NCBI GenBank assembly: GCA_050084985.1
Contig: JBITNC010000001.1
Location: 131,130,001 to 131,194,000 of the forward strand
Length of the DNA stretch: 64,000 bases
DNA from: Nageia nagi
Taxonomy: Eukaryota; Pinophyta
Reading direction: 5' to 3'
Shown in pieces: positions 22,450-37,100 of the stretch (position 1 is the stretch's first letter; every line of letters starts with the position of its first letter). Below the pieces are notes generated by a model. The model saw only the letters and a program-made list of their open reading frames with translations. It made no database searches and was not told where the DNA came from. The position numbers and the translations under genes are program-made.

Positions 22450-23390
22450 CATTGCAGCAAATGCCATATGGGAAGTCAATAATGGTTGAAAAATAATATT
22501 CTAAGATAAAAAATGGATCGACCCCACCTCCTTAGCATACCAACTAGAATGGACCCCTTAATGTTATAGAGAAATACTAGGCTTGGGCTAATAATATCTA
22601 ACTACATATCTTAGAATGAAGAGAACCTTCAATGGTCCATGCCTATTCCCAACAACCCCATGCTTACAAAATTAAGAACTCGACTTCTTCAAAAACTAGA
22701 CAAAATTCCACTATATCCCATTCACAAAGCAAACTATCTATTTTGGGTCAATGTGAAAGGGAAAAAATATAATATTCCATAAAAATTGGCTACAACTTCC
22801 TCAATCAAAATTGTAAGGATGCCATAAAATGATTATGGGCAAGTGTCTAGATAAAATGTTTAATCCCCAAAATTGCTAGCTTACTTTAGGCTGCATTTCT
22901 AAGGAAAATCCACACCAATGATATGATCAAAAGAAAAGGAATGAGTTTCCCAATCATATGTATTCTTTGAAAGAATGCAAAATAAACATCAAAGCACATT
23001 TTCCTTCATTATGAATATGTTAGGGACGTATGGGAACTTGTGAATTCTAATCTCCACCACCACTAGGTGGCACCTCTTTCATTAGCTAGTATGGTTGAGA
23101 AATGGAGATTGGAAGACCAATATAAGAAGTCCAAATTGATTTGGTAAATGATCCCTCCACATATTTTCTTGGCAATATGGAAGGAACAAAATCATCACTA
23201 ATTTAAGGAATTCAATCAAAACCCAACCAAAATGTGGAAATAATGCATAAGTTTACTTCAAGAGAATATTGACTACTACATTAAGCTAGACTCCATTGAG
23301 GATTCTAAGTCATTCTCCCTTCAGTGTCAGCTCCTATTATAGCCTATCCTTTCCACCTTGTATGCTAAAGGAAGGAGATCCCAATCACTT
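22450..23390 (+). pseudogene. LINE 3' part with zf-RVT-like domain
   Basis: Continuation of the LINE past the TRIM-like insertion. Around 22870-23130 the frame gives 'IHTNDMIKRKGMSFPIICIL', 'TSKHIFLHYEYVRDVWELV' and 'ASMVEKWRLEDQYKKSKLIW'. This is the zinc-binding region (zf-RVT, 'C.LC...E...HLF..C...W') at the C-terminus of plant L1-type ORF2. The Cys ligands after 'ICIL' and in 'LHYEY' are lost to a stop and to Tyr. 'PPHIFLAIWKEQNH' and 'FKEFNQNPTKMWK' follow. No poly(A) tail is evident before the next frame at 23393. Confidence 0.75.
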
Positions 23391-23392
23391 AG

Positions 23393-24037
23393 ATGATGTG
23401 GACTATCATAAATGAAGTAAGAGGGAATGATGTGACTATCAATACATCACAAATTTTGAATTACCCCTCCAATACTAAGTCCTCTACAGATGTGACTGAT
23501 AAACACAAGCTAAAGCATGGCAAGTACAAACTTCAAGGTAGAATTTGGAGAGGTGGAATATTTCACCTTAATTTAGATATCATACTAGACCTATTGCTTA
23601 CACCACTTCAAAAATCCACTCTAGCTCAAAAACCCATTTCAACTCCTCTTCATGCATGCCTTGCTACCATGATCACGGGTAAGAGTTATATGGGTAAAAT
23701 AGGAAACTTCCTTGAAGTTCAAGGGGATCATAAGGTTTGGGATATCCCTAGTAACAAAGGGGTATATAGGTATATCATGAATTATCAAGGCCATAACCTT
23801 GCTTTGGAAGACCAGGTGGTGAGAAACTATGATAATGGATGGGGAGATAATTGGAATAGTTCAGGTCAATCTTTCCATGGAGGTATTTACTAAAGCAATA
23901 CCTTAACTCTTGAGGGGAGACTATTCAAACAAAACTCAAAGGTTCGGCCCAATGAATTTCAAGCATTCTTTGGCCCTAGGGAATCCCTTATCAAAAAAGG
24001 GATTGGAATCGATCGTGAGAGGCTTCGATGCCATGGG
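23393..24037 (+). pseudogene. Unrecognised reading frame, left half (split by chromovirus)
   Basis: Open from ATG 23393 to a TAA at 23891-23893, then in the same frame to the chromovirus border at 24037. The first third is low in recognisable features. Later segments include 'GVYRYIMNYQGHNLALEDQV', 'NYDNGWGDNWNSSGQSFHGG', 'NTLTLEGRLFKQNSKVRPNE' and 'FQAFFGPRESLIKKG'. No known domain is recognised. The right half lies 21 kb away at 45389-45935. Only one stop in about 215 codons, unlike neighbouring LINE frames with a stop every 20-30 codons. It may be a host repeat gene or an accessory ORF of another element. Confidence 0.6.
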
Positions 24038-27000
24038 TGTAATGGATCCTCTTTAAAAACATAAAATTTCAAACCTAATTTTTTTATTAGTTTAAACACT
24101 CGAAAGATCTAGGAATGGATTGAAGTGATCCACATGAGCTTATCAATGCTACTAGCTAGTCATCACCCACATGGCAATATTGGATAAAATCCAAATTATC
24201 CAACCTTGATTAAATCTATTCTGGTGTTCACTCCACAATGCTTATCCCATTGAGAACATGCCTTAAATGTGACCCCACCATTTATAATTCATGAACTATG
24301 TAGTAGATATTTTATACAAGGCATAGTAGTTTCCTACTTAGGGTTGATATCAACCAAGAGAACAACATCCACTATATTACACATCCTCACACAATGATAA
24401 CCCTTTGACTTACAAGAGTAGATAGTTTGTCCTAGGAAAACTTTCTTATAAGCTGGAAACATCATCACCTATGGAAATGTCATCATACTCCTATGTGCTT
24501 AACTACAAGTAGTATGACTACTAAATTACCATCACTTAGTAACTTTAGTTTTATCAATTCTTATACTCATCAAACACCTTATTGAGGATATGAGACACTA
24601 ACTTACCCATATCTATTGTTTAGGCTCACTATGAAGTCTGGCATCCCCATGCCCATATCTTGGGGAGCCATGAGTATCAAAATAATACCCTCAAGTGGTT
24701 TGCATAGTCTAATTCATTTTAAGGATATAAAATAAAAACCACCCATGACCTAATGATACCATATCGTATGCAAGAAGACTCAAAACAACTTCTTTAGGAA
24801 GTCACAAGAGATCTAGAGTACCACAAATATCCCATATGCATGGTATTGCATAATTAATACCACTTTATAAAACTTTTCATACTAATATGTAGTAACATGC
24901 CTTGAGATGACACTAAACTTAGCTATTACTATAAAGGAAGTACAACATGAAGAGGTCCATACTCAAGGAATATTCTTTTGCAATATCATTTAGTGAGGGA
25001 GGTTCAACTAATGAATATTCCATATCATATTCATTATCAAACCCATCCAACAATTTCCTTTTTGGTCATATTGATTCTTTTATGGTTTTCTCTTCCATTT
25101 GGTTTATTTTCAATTTTACTGCTCATGGATTACATTATCATATCTATTAGATATATATGGATAGTTATTAAGGATTACCATTAAACCCATCTAAGAACAT
25201 CACTATAATACAAAGCCATTACTTTACTACTAATTACTCCAATTGAACCATTATCATTTCATCTTAACTGATTATAAATCATGCTTCAAGAGGTAACATA
25301 TACTAAAGGTATTAGATAAACACTTAGGTTATCTAATTTGTTCTCAATTTGATTCTTAAGATTTACTAAGATTCCCTTGTTTGCCTTTAGATCATCCTCT
25401 AATAAGGATTCTATACCTATTTAAATTCATTAGGATCACTTATTTATAGGGTGTAATATAAAATTCTTTACCTTCTTGAGTTTGATTATGTCTTTATTGG
25501 AGTTATCTTGTTAGGGTTTCACTTACCAAATATTAATGTACTAAATTCTTATCCCATATACAAGGAATTAGCTTTAATAACAACCTATATAGAATGTTCA
25601 TGAAAATCAACACTCTACTTCAAATTAATCTCCTTTATCCCTTTATATGAATTAAACTTATTGGTAGGGTGTAAAATTAAACACATTCATCTAATTGATT
25701 CAGGGTATATCTTTACCACCCTAATGAGTTTTACTTACCTTAGTAATTAGATTTCTAACTATCTTATACCAAATTCCATTTGATCATTCATTTACAAGAA
25801 TAAAATAAATTCTTAGATTTTGATGCTATAGTACTATTCATACATTTTTCTTATATTACAAATCTTCTTTATGCATTATATTTTATCTTGAGACACACTA
25901 AGGTAATGGAATTCATACTCATCATAAAAGAAGTTAGGGATTACACTTTATTTTTTAAGTAAGGTATTATTTTAAAAAGATATCTTAAATAGCATTCAAT
26001 AACTACCTTTTAGGGAATATAAAAGTTTTCTAAGAACCCATTTAAGTTAAAATTAGAATAAGCACTTATTAAAGTAAAATTTAAAATATTACATGAAGAC
26101 TCCATCAATTGAGAATGCAAAGTTATTTCATAAGGAGAATAAAATAAGGTAACCCTAAATATTTATTAAGGGTCCCTTTACAAATTTGAGCTAGCAATTA
26201 CATAATAGGTATTTCTAGTATTAATTTAAAGTTCTTCAATACATCATCATCCTCTTGATGTAGAGTTTCCATCTTCATATTCCAAACTTCTTCCAAGATC
26301 CAAAAGAGATTGGGTCAAGTACTAAGTAGGTGAAGAGTTTAAGGATCAAGAAAACCCTCTTTTCAATTTGACCATAATGCAAATGTAATTGGACTACAAT
26401 CTTTTCATTCATTTAAAAAACTCCTATTTACAAACCTTAGGAGGATTTAGGTCCTTTATAGGACTACCTTCTTTCCTTGGTCACATAATAATATTTGCAA
26501 TATAATCAATGCACATGGATCCATCTCAAAATATTTCATAATTGTCTCATATTTCCAAGATTTAATGATACCTATTATTTATCACATAAATTCCAATGAA
26601 CCTTGTATATCTTATTTTCTATATAATTACACAATACTAAAGTATTAAGTTCTCATCATGAAATTTTCCTACCATTTAATCATGTATGAACTTGGTATAT
26701 ATATTAATTGACACCTAATTACATAAATTCCAGAGTAATTTCTAGTGTGTGCCACCCTCCTATTTATAGCCAAGGAGGTTCAAGTATGTCCAAATGAATG
26801 TCTACTCATCCCTTTTATAATTTTTGTGTTAGGTTTTATTAAATTTGTTGATGTTTATAGTGGCATTAAATACTTTGGAAAATTTTTTATTAACTAAAAA
26901 ATTAGTGCCAACTATTGGCCATACCCTACACAAGGAAACAAAATAAGTAGGTTCATAACTCAATTATTTTCATAAACCATTAAATACCTTATGACATCCA

Positions 27001-27558
27001 TAAAGTGACATTAATCCTACCACTTTTTAAATTTCACTCCATTTTACTAACAACTATAAGTAAAAATTTCAATTCAAAATAAGGGAATATTCCTTTCCTT
27101 CCCTTTTCAAAATTAAATTGAAAAAATTCACAATAGGAATTTAATCACACATCTTGCCTATAATAGTCATCTCATTCTATAGGATAAATTTTTAATCCAC
27201 ACTCACATCCATAAAAATAAATTCATAATGAAAATCAACATTCATGTATTCTACCATGCAACCACATGATCTATGATGGTCATTAGGGTTTTTTAGTGAA
27301 CCAATTTTAATCATTTCATCACTCTTACCCTTTCATTCCTATCACCAATTCACCCTTGGATACTCAGGTCTTTTGCACACTTTTCATTTCAATTTAACTT
27401 GTGACCTATGTCAAAACATCTTAAAGCCAGATCAAACCAACACAATAAAGCATATCACTAATCCAAACTTATCATCGCATAGCTTAATTCAAATTAAATC
27501 TCATTAGGACCTCAATGGTAGTCAAGTCTTAAAAGTGCAATTAGGTGGGTTGTTACAT
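24038..27558 (-). repeat. 3' LTR of chromovirus (3521 bp)
   Basis: Window-strand ends are TGTAATGGATCC...GGTTGTTACA, giving inverted TGTAA/TTACA termini. It aligns along its whole length with 40305-45388 except for two segments present only in the right copy. No coding frame inside. ORFs such as 24947-25150 are not supported by their counterparts in the other LTR. Confidence 0.92.
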
Positions 27559-27576
27559 ACTACCCCCCTTAAAAGG
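27559..27576 (-). promoter_or_regulatory. Polypurine tract of chromovirus
   Basis: Reverse strand 'aaggggggtagta' abuts the start (TGTAACAACCC) of the 3' LTR. Confidence 0.85.
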
Positions 27577-27659
27577 AACATAGTCCCTTATGTTCTTAAA
27601 TACAATCATAATATAATCACAAAGTTATAAAAATATTTCACATAATCAAGCAAACAAAT

Positions 27660-28060
27660 AGGGAAATTATCTTCTCATGGTGGATTCATCTTCCTAGGTA
27701 GAAGATAATTCATAATACTTATCCCATTGTACTAGACATCATTAATCTCCTAATTTATCAGTTTCTTAGTTCTAAAAGCTAGAATTCTAATAGAGATAAC
27801 TTCAATAGTCTAAGGGTTTGACATCTATAAATCAAAAAAATTCAACACATGAGAGGGATCAATATCATACTTTCTTAGCAGAGAGACATGAAAGACATCA
27901 TGCATTTTTTATAAACTTGGTGGAAAATCAAGTTTATAGGCAACTAGAATTTTCTTTTCAATAATTTCAAAAGGAACAACAAACTGAGGATCCAATTTAG
28001 TAGACTTTATGGCACTTTTCATGGGTCAAACTCGTAAAAATACTTTATCACCCATAGTAA
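27660..28060 (-). pseudogene. Chromovirus integrase C-terminus and chromodomain-like tail
   Basis: Reverse translation gives 'STKLDPQFVVPFEIIEKKIL', 'VAYKLDFPPSL' and 'MHDVFHVSLLRKYDIDPSHV', the hallmark of the chromovirus integrase C-terminal GPY/F-like region. Then 'IEVISIRILAFRTKKLINQE' + 'INDV' matches the start of a chromodomain ('IldrR.k.LRn..i..vlVqW'). The final 'ATWE'-type block is only faintly visible. Chromodomains steer insertion to heterochromatin. Stops replace Gln and Trp codons. Confidence 0.75.
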
Positions 28061-29000
28061 ATTCTTGAGGATTTCTTTTGAGATCCTCATAACTCTTTTA
28101 TCTATCGGTAGCTTCCTTCAACTTTCATTGAATGGAATTTAGATATTCCTCCATTTGTATTAACATTTTAGGCTAGATCATCACCTAATCCTCTTAATTA
28201 TTCCAAGATAAAGGAGTCATGTATATCCTTTCGTAGAGAGCCTCAAAAGGATCCATTCCCAAAGATAAATGATATCCATTATTATAAGCAAATTCAACTA
28301 AGTAGAGGTAATCCTCCCATTTAGTATTTTGATCCATGCAATACATTTTTATAATGTCCTTGAGGAATCTATTGAGTCATTCAGTCTATCCATCTATCTC
28401 AGGATGATATACTAAACTCGTATTCAATTTCATTTCCAATGCTTTATGCAATGATTTCCAAAACATGAAGGTGAACTTAGAATATATATCTAAGATGATC
28501 ACCTAAGGAAATCATGGGAAAAATTATTTGCTACTATGGGGGCATCATCACTAGTGTTACAAGTTATAAAATATGCTACCTTGGTTAATATGTCAACCAC
28601 TACTAGAATTGGGTCATGATGGAATCTAGTTTCAGGTAAACCAATAATAAAATCCATTAAAATCACTTGCCATTTCTATGTAGGGACATCAGGTGGATAC
28701 AAATATCCACCTAAATGTTGATGTTTTGCTTTCAATTTTTGACATTCAAGGCATCTTACCACAAATTCTACTATCTCCTTTTTCATTCCATCCCAATAAA
28801 ATATTTATTTTAGGTCTTCTCTCATCTTCGTACTTCTCATATGTTTTGCATATGAAGGATAATGAGCTTCTTGCATGATTAAATTTCTTAGGTTTCCCTT
28901 CTCTTGGATGACTAATCTATCCTTAAAATACAAAATTCTATGTTTTTTAGTGGAATATTGAGATGATGGGGTACCTTTCCCAATCAATTCCTACATGGAT
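28061..29000 (-). pseudogene. Chromovirus integrase core and H2C2 zinc finger
   Basis: Reverse frame: 'LVIQEKGNLRNLIMQEAHYP' then 'SYAKHMRSTKMREDLK' (28805-28930), the HHCC N-terminal zinc finger. 'FYWDGMKKEIVEFVVRCLEC' and 'QKLKAKHQHLGGYL' follow. The core has 'KWQVILMDFIIGLPET', 'ILVVVDILTKVAYFI' and 'DRLNDSIDSSRTL' where relatives have the 'GQTE..N' block. The first catalytic Asp (in MDFI) and the D of VVVD are visible; later ones are obscured by stops. Confidence 0.85.
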
Positions 29001-29560
29001 GTGCAATATGGGTCTTCTTGCTACAAAACTTTCACTTGATCAAGCAAGTAAAATTGCCTTCTTATCATTGCATTAACATGTTATCTACAACTTAGAGCAT
29101 CTACCAATTTGTTTTCCTTTTCTTTGCTAGGAATTACATCCATCACCTTTACCTAGCATTTAGATTTCAAAGAGTAAAAAAGTACTTAAAATTTTGGTGA
29201 CCCATTTCAAGTTTGAAAGGTTTTCCTAAAAGATAGTATCTCCACATTTTTAGTGCATGGACTACTACCGCCAACTCAAGATCATGAGTTGCAAAGTTCA
29301 GCTCATGTATTTTTAGTTTACTAGATTCATATGCCATTGGATTTCCATTTTATGATAACACACCACCCAAACCTTCTAATGATGCATCCATGCATACTAA
29401 AAAATCATTGTATGGGTCAAGGATAGTGATAAATGGTGCTATGGTAAGCCATTATTTCAAATTTGTGAAAGCTTTTTCACACTTTTATGTCCATTTCAAC
29501 ACCTTATTTTTCTTTTGAAAGTTGGTGATGGGATTGGCTATCTTTGAGAAATATTTGAAA
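29001..29560 (-). pseudogene. Chromovirus RNase H domain
   Basis: Reverse frame: 'PFITILDPYNDFLVCMDASL', 'EGLGGVLS', 'AYESSKLKIHELNFATHDLE' and 'LAVVVHALKMWRYYLLGKPF'. These are the gypsy RNase H motifs 'DAS..g.GavL', 'esrkl...E.nY..hd.EllAiv.al..WrhyL'. The acidic residues D (CMDAS) and E (HDLE) are kept. It is fused upstream to RT as expected. Confidence 0.85.
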
Positions 29561-29909
29561 AACCTTCTATAGTACCTAGCTAATATCATGAAACTTCTTA
29601 CCTCTCTCATATTTGTTGGTGTAGGCCAACTCATTATTCCTTCCACTTTCTTGGGATCAATTGAAATTCCTTGTATAGAGATTATATGACCTAAATACTA
29701 AATTTGTGAAATATAGAAGTCATATTTTGATAATTTTTCATATAATTTATTTCTTCTCAATAGCTATAAAGCTAACCTTATATGATAATTATGTTCCTCC
29801 TCATTAGTTGAGTAGATGAGGGTATGATCCAGAAATACTAACACAAACTTATCTAGGTTTTTGTAATAGACATTATTCATCAAGTTCATGAATGCTATAG
29901 GGTCATTCA
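29561..29909 (-). pseudogene. Chromovirus reverse transcriptase, C-terminal half
   Basis: Reverse frame from the copia border: 'MNDPIAFMNLMNNVYYKNLD', 'KFVLVFLDHTLIYSTNEEEH', 'LALQLLRRNKLYEKLSKYDF' and 'KKVEGIMSWPTPTNMREVRS'. The catalytic F-[LI]-D-D is FLDH (second Asp lost). The other half resumes at about 37866 after copia element 2, with an estimated 45-50 bp of RT lost at that junction. Confidence 0.88.
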
Positions 29910-30409
29910 TGTTGGAATGTATAATTCATTATTGTAAAGGTTTTGTAATAATCTTCTATGTAAGTTCACTAATACTTAAGGGTATCATTTTATACCTTAA
30001 GTATTTAAGCAAATATGATAATATAACTTGTCCTACACTCCATGTCATGGGCATGCCCCTTGGGTAAAAGGATGTGCATGTCATGCTTTTGTACATTGGG
30101 TAAAAGGGTGATCCAAAGAGGGATTTTGGCCTCTAAATAGAAGGCTCCCTCTTTGGATCATACACCAATTTGTGGAGTAAAGTTATGCTATAGGATAGTG
30201 TTTAGGTGATGAGATTAGGAGAATTGTAAGAGATTCATATTTGTGAATGAAGTGAGATCTAGTTTTTGGATGTACTCCTAGTTGGAGGAACCACTTTACA
30301 TCTTAAGTTATCATTATGAGATTGTATTATTTGAGTTGTTTATATGTGAGATTGAGCTTTCATGAGATCTTGGTTGATTAGGAATTAAGTGTTAGTGTTA
30401 GATCCTTCA
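29910..30409 (+). repeat. 5' LTR of copia element 2 (500 bp)
   Basis: Begins 'tgttggaatgtataattc' and ends 'gttagatccttca', 3 bp before the PBS. A TATA-like 'ctctaaatagaa' lies in the loop of a 15-bp inverted repeat (30109-30160). Blocks near 30260-30300 match the element 1 LTR. Confidence 0.92.
30109..30160 (+). promoter_or_regulatory. 15-bp inverted repeat enclosing the LTR TATA-like box
   Basis: Arms 'tgatccaaagaggga' (30109-30123) and 'tccctctttggatca' (30146-30160) are perfectly complementary. The 22-nt loop contains 'ctctaaatagaa'. It could form a hairpin in DNA or at the 5' end of the transcript. Confidence 0.75.
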
Positions 30410-30412
30410 AAT

Positions 30413-30424
30413 TGGTATCAGAGC
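30413..30424 (+). promoter_or_regulatory. Primer-binding site of copia element 2
   Basis: 'tggtatcagagc', exact match to the initiator-Met tRNA complement. Confidence 0.95.
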
Positions 30425-33203
<2,779 letters not shown>

Positions 33204-34095
33204 ATGGGAGACTCCTTTTTATCCAAAAATATTCTTGATGACTTCAACTTTGAAATTTAGGAACCTTGAATTAGAGTTGAATTGCAGGCAAAGAAGCTTC
33301 AACAAATAGTGAATGAGAACCTTGTTGCTCCAACAAATGAGAAGGCACTTGAAGCCTACAACATAAAGAATGATTTGAAAACCTGATGATTTCCTCTTCA
33401 ACCTTTGCAAAAGAAGCTTGGGATAAGCTTAAGCAAATCTACCTTGGTTCAAAGTTTTCAAGAAGGTTTACCATTATTTAAAAATTTCTTCAATATTATC
33501 AATGGGAAGATGAAAATATGGCTGTCTACTTGAACAAAATTATTAACCTAAGGATCCAACTTATTGCTTGTGGTTCCAATAAGATCAACAATGATTTCAT
33601 TATATTCATCATTCTAGAAAGCCTTTCTTCAAATTTTGGTAAGTTTGTGATGGTTATGGAAATAAGGTTAGATGAAGAAGAAGAATTCTTCTCCTTTGAA
33701 AATATTTCTAGGCTCCTTTTGAAACATGAGGAAAGCCTTAAAAAAAAGGTTTTGATTTCTTCTCTTAAGGATAATAACATTTCTCTTAGAGAAACCAAAA
33801 CTCCTTTCAAGAAGTTCAACTATCAAGAGAAATCTTATTCTTATTCCTCAAAAATATTTGAGAAAAGAGGCAATGGTAGAATAGTAGTAGGAACAATGGC
33901 AATAACAACAACAATAAGAATAATAACAATAATAGTAGAAATAATGGTAACAACAACCACTTCAAGCAAAGTGATAGAAAATACAAAGTAAACAATCCAT
34001 ATCCTAAGAAAGTTCTTTATGGTAATTGTAACTATTGTGGCATCCAAGGTCACAAAGAAGTTGATTACTATAGAAAGAAAAAAAAGGAAAAGAAC
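33204..34095 (+). pseudogene. Copia element 2 gag
   Basis: ATG 33204 opens 'MGDSFLSKNILDDFNFEI', parallel to the element 1 Gag. The middle frame (33518-33991) has 'RIQLIACGSNKINNDFIIFI' and 'FENISRLLLKHEESLKKKV'. The knuckle reads 'CNYCGIQGHKEVDYY': the last Cys ligand is Tyr. A tract of Asn/Ile/Thr codons (33890-33990) comes from an 'aacaataa' repeat. Several stops and frame changes. Confidence 0.82.
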
Positions 34096-34139
34096 AAAAA
34101 TAATGTAAATATAAAGAACTTTAAAAGAAATAAGAATAT

Positions 34140-35510
34140 TCAATTTAGTTTTGTTTCGACACTCTATCCCATGTCTCACACTTTTTTGTTTGATTGGATT
34201 ATTGATTTTGGTTGGACTAATCACCTATGTTTTGAAAGAAAAAAAGTTTGAGAACTCTACCCTTGAAGTTAAAGAAATTAGAAGTGTGTTGATTCACAAG
34301 AAGGTTCTTGATAATGTGCTCTATATTCCTAAGCTTAGGATGAACATTATCTCTATAATCCAAGTTGCTAGAAAAGGGTACTCATTTGAGTTCAACTCTC
34401 AATCTTAGTGCTTGAAGAAAGGACTTGCCACATTGGTTAAAATATCAATAAAAAATGATCTCTACATTGTGGATCAAGTTCCAACAAAGATGTGTATTGC
34501 TACAAATGTGTGTTCTAAAGGTAATCTTTAGCACCAACATTTAGGGTACCTTAACCATGAGAGTATTCAAGTCATGAAAGACCAAGAACTTGTGGAAGGT
34601 TTACCTACATTTTTTCCTTCGATTGGTCTATGCGAGAAGTGCATTCTTGGCAAGATGCATAGATAAAATTTTAAAAAAGATAAGAAAACAAGAGCATCTC
34701 AACCTATTCAACTCGTGCATTTAGATTTGATGGGCATATTTAAGATTAAGTCACTTGGAGGAGCATCTTATGTCTTTACCTTCATTGATGAATTTAGTAG
34801 AATGACCTTTAGGTATGTACTTGAGCACAATTATCAAAGCTTTAGGAGTTTTAAGGTTTTTAAGGCCTTTTTTGAGAATCAAACTAAACTTAAAATCAAG
34901 ATTTTGAGATCAAAAAATGGGGGAGAATATAACAGTAATGAGTTCAATGACTATTGTGGTAAGTATGGAATCAAGAGGTAATTTACAATTCCTTACACTC
35001 CTCAGCAAAATGGTGTTGTCGAAAGGAAAAATAGGATAATTATGTAAATGGCTAGATGCATGTTGGATAATCTTCCTAGTTTCTTGTGAGGTGAAGCTAT
35101 GAGCACTGCTATTTACACCTTGAATATGTATCCTACAAAAGTTGTTCATGGTAAAACTCTTTTTGAGGCATGGTCAAGAAGAAAACCTAACATTTCACAT
35201 CTTAGGGTGTTTGGTTGTGAAGAATTCTCCTACATTGTTTATAAGAAAAGGAAGAAGTTAGATAAAAGGGTTAAAAAATGCATCTTTGTGGGTTATCATA
35301 GTTAGCATAGAGGGTACAAGCTCTACTCTCCATCCTATAAAGCAATGTTCATTTTAAGGGATGTAAAGTTCGGTGAACTTCTTGAAGAATATACTTCTAA
35401 TGAGGATGTGGATTATCTAGAGGACTCTTGAATTAAACCTATCTAGTTAGAAATTGATGTAGACAAGTCACCTTAGGATCAAAATTCTCCAACATAAAGA
35501 GTAACAAGGA
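34140..35510 (+). pseudogene. Copia element 2 protease and integrase
   Basis: The protease reads 'WIIDFGWTNHLCFERKKFE' (34195-34250): the catalytic Asp-Ser-Gly is Asp-Phe-Gly. The GAG-pre-integrase block 'HQHLGYLNHESIQVMKDQE' is near 34530 with a stop in place of Trp. The core has 'LVHLDLMGIFKIKSLGGASY' (first Asp kept), 'SKNGGEYNSNEF' (second catalytic Asp replaced by Lys) and 'QNGVVERKNR' (Glu kept). The C-terminal 'RVFGCEEFSYI' and 'KKCIFVGYHS' follow. Not functional. Confidence 0.85.
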
Positions 35511-35511
35511 G

Positions 35512-36340
35512 CATGACCTTAAAGAAATCATTATTTACCAAGATTGACAACAAGTATGAGCCCTCATATTTCAAAGGAGCTTCAAAGCATAAGTGTTGGA
35601 TGGAAGCCATGAAAGTGGAACATGAGTTGCTTATGAAAAATAAAACTTAAGACTTGGTCTCTTATCCCAATGAGAATAATGTGATTGGCAAAAAGTGGAT
35701 CTACAAGGTCAAGTTCAATTCAGTTGAGGAAATTAAGATATACAAGGCAAGGTTACTAGCCAAAGGTTTTGCTCAAAAATACAATGTAGATTATGAAGAA
35801 ACCTTTGCTCCTATGGCAAAGATGCCTACAATTAGTATTATCCTTGGTTTTTCTATAGCTCAAAGATGGAAATTTTTTCAACTTGACATCAAGAGTGCAT
35901 TTCTTAATGGTTACTTAGATGTAGAAATCTTCATGAATCAACTAGAAGGGTTTATTATGGAAGGTAAAGAGTCTTTTGTGTGCAAGCTAAAGAATTCATT
36001 ATATGAACTCAAACAAGCATCTAGAGCTTGGTACAAGAATATTTCAAGGTATTTTATAGATATTGGTTCCTCCAAATGTTTTTTTGACTCTAGTCTATAT
36101 ATGCTCAATCAAGAAAAAGATGTGGTCTTGATTCTTCTTTATGTGGATGATCTTTTGATTATTGGAAATAATGATAAAATCATTCTAAAGTGCATATCCA
36201 AACTTAAGGTAACATTTGAAATGATTAATATTGATCTCTTGCACTACTATCTTGGAATGCAAGTATACCAATATAAGGATTGTACTTATCTTAGTCAATC
36301 TAAGTATATATCAGACATCTTGTAGAAGTTTGGAATAGAG
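35512..36340 (+). pseudogene. Copia element 2 reverse transcriptase
   Basis: Best-preserved frame of the element, 223 codons open (35654-36325): 'KKWIYKVKFNS', 'RLLAKGFAQKYNVDYEETFA', 'QLDIKSAFLNGYLDVEIFMN', 'NSLYELKQASRAWYKNISRY' and the intact catalytic 'LLYVDDLLI' (YVDD at 36139-36150). It then continues to 'YYLGMQVYQYKDCTYLSQSK'. An in-frame stop at 35648 replaces Trp in the '(T)WDLV' motif. Confidence 0.9.
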
Positions 36341-36506
36341 AAATGTAGATATGCTACAATCCTAGTCTCTCTTGGAATCATTATTTCTCTAAGCTTCAAC
36401 TCAGTTAGCTAATGCTATAGCTTACAAATAATTAATTGGTAGTATTTTATATTTGACTATTTCCAAGCTATATATTACCTTTGCAGTGAATCTAATGGCA
36501 TGATTA

Positions 36507-37100
36507 ATGCAAACACCATATGTTGAGCACCTCAATGTTAAAAAAATCTTGAGGTATGTTATAGGGACTAAAGATCTTGCTCTCAAATATTTTAAGTTAC
36601 CCTTATTTATTCTCTCTAGATTCTTAGATTCTAAATATGGGGGAGATAGAGATGATAGGAAATCAACTTTTATGTATGTATTTAGCATTGGTTCAAGTGC
36701 TATCTCTTAGGCTTATAAGAAGTAGCCTACTATTTCTCTTTCCATCATAAAAGCTAAATACATTGCCATGTCTATTATAGCCCAAGAAGCTATTTGGTTA
36801 AGGCATCTTCTGAAAGAAATTGGGTATGAGTAAGGTGGCTCATCTTTGATTTCTTTAGATAATCAATCGATGATCTCTTTGGATAAGAATCTCATGTTCC
36901 ATCAAAGAACAAAACATGTGGAAATCCAAGCATATTTTATTATGGATAAGGTTCTTGATGGCATCATACACCTAAAGTATTATCCATCCATCTTGAACTC
37001 CATTTATTTGTTCACCAAGCCCCTCTTGAAAGCTCAATTTTGTAAGCTTAGGGATGCTATTAGGTTGGTGAAGTTACCCTCAAGGGGGAGTGAAGTTTGA
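36507..37100 (+). pseudogene. Copia element 2 RNase H domain
   Basis: 'VEHLNVKKILRYVIGTKDLA' leads into 'SRFLDSKYGGDRDDRKST', with Asp-Ser-Asp partly lost. Later 'SLDNQSMISLDKNLMFHQRT' and 'KHVEIQAYFIMDKVLDGIIH', ending 'LFTKPLLKAQF'. Stops near 36708, 36726 and 36831 interrupt it. The 'LSTIEAEY' block is changed to 'SIIKAKY', losing the catalytic Glu. Confidence 0.85.
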
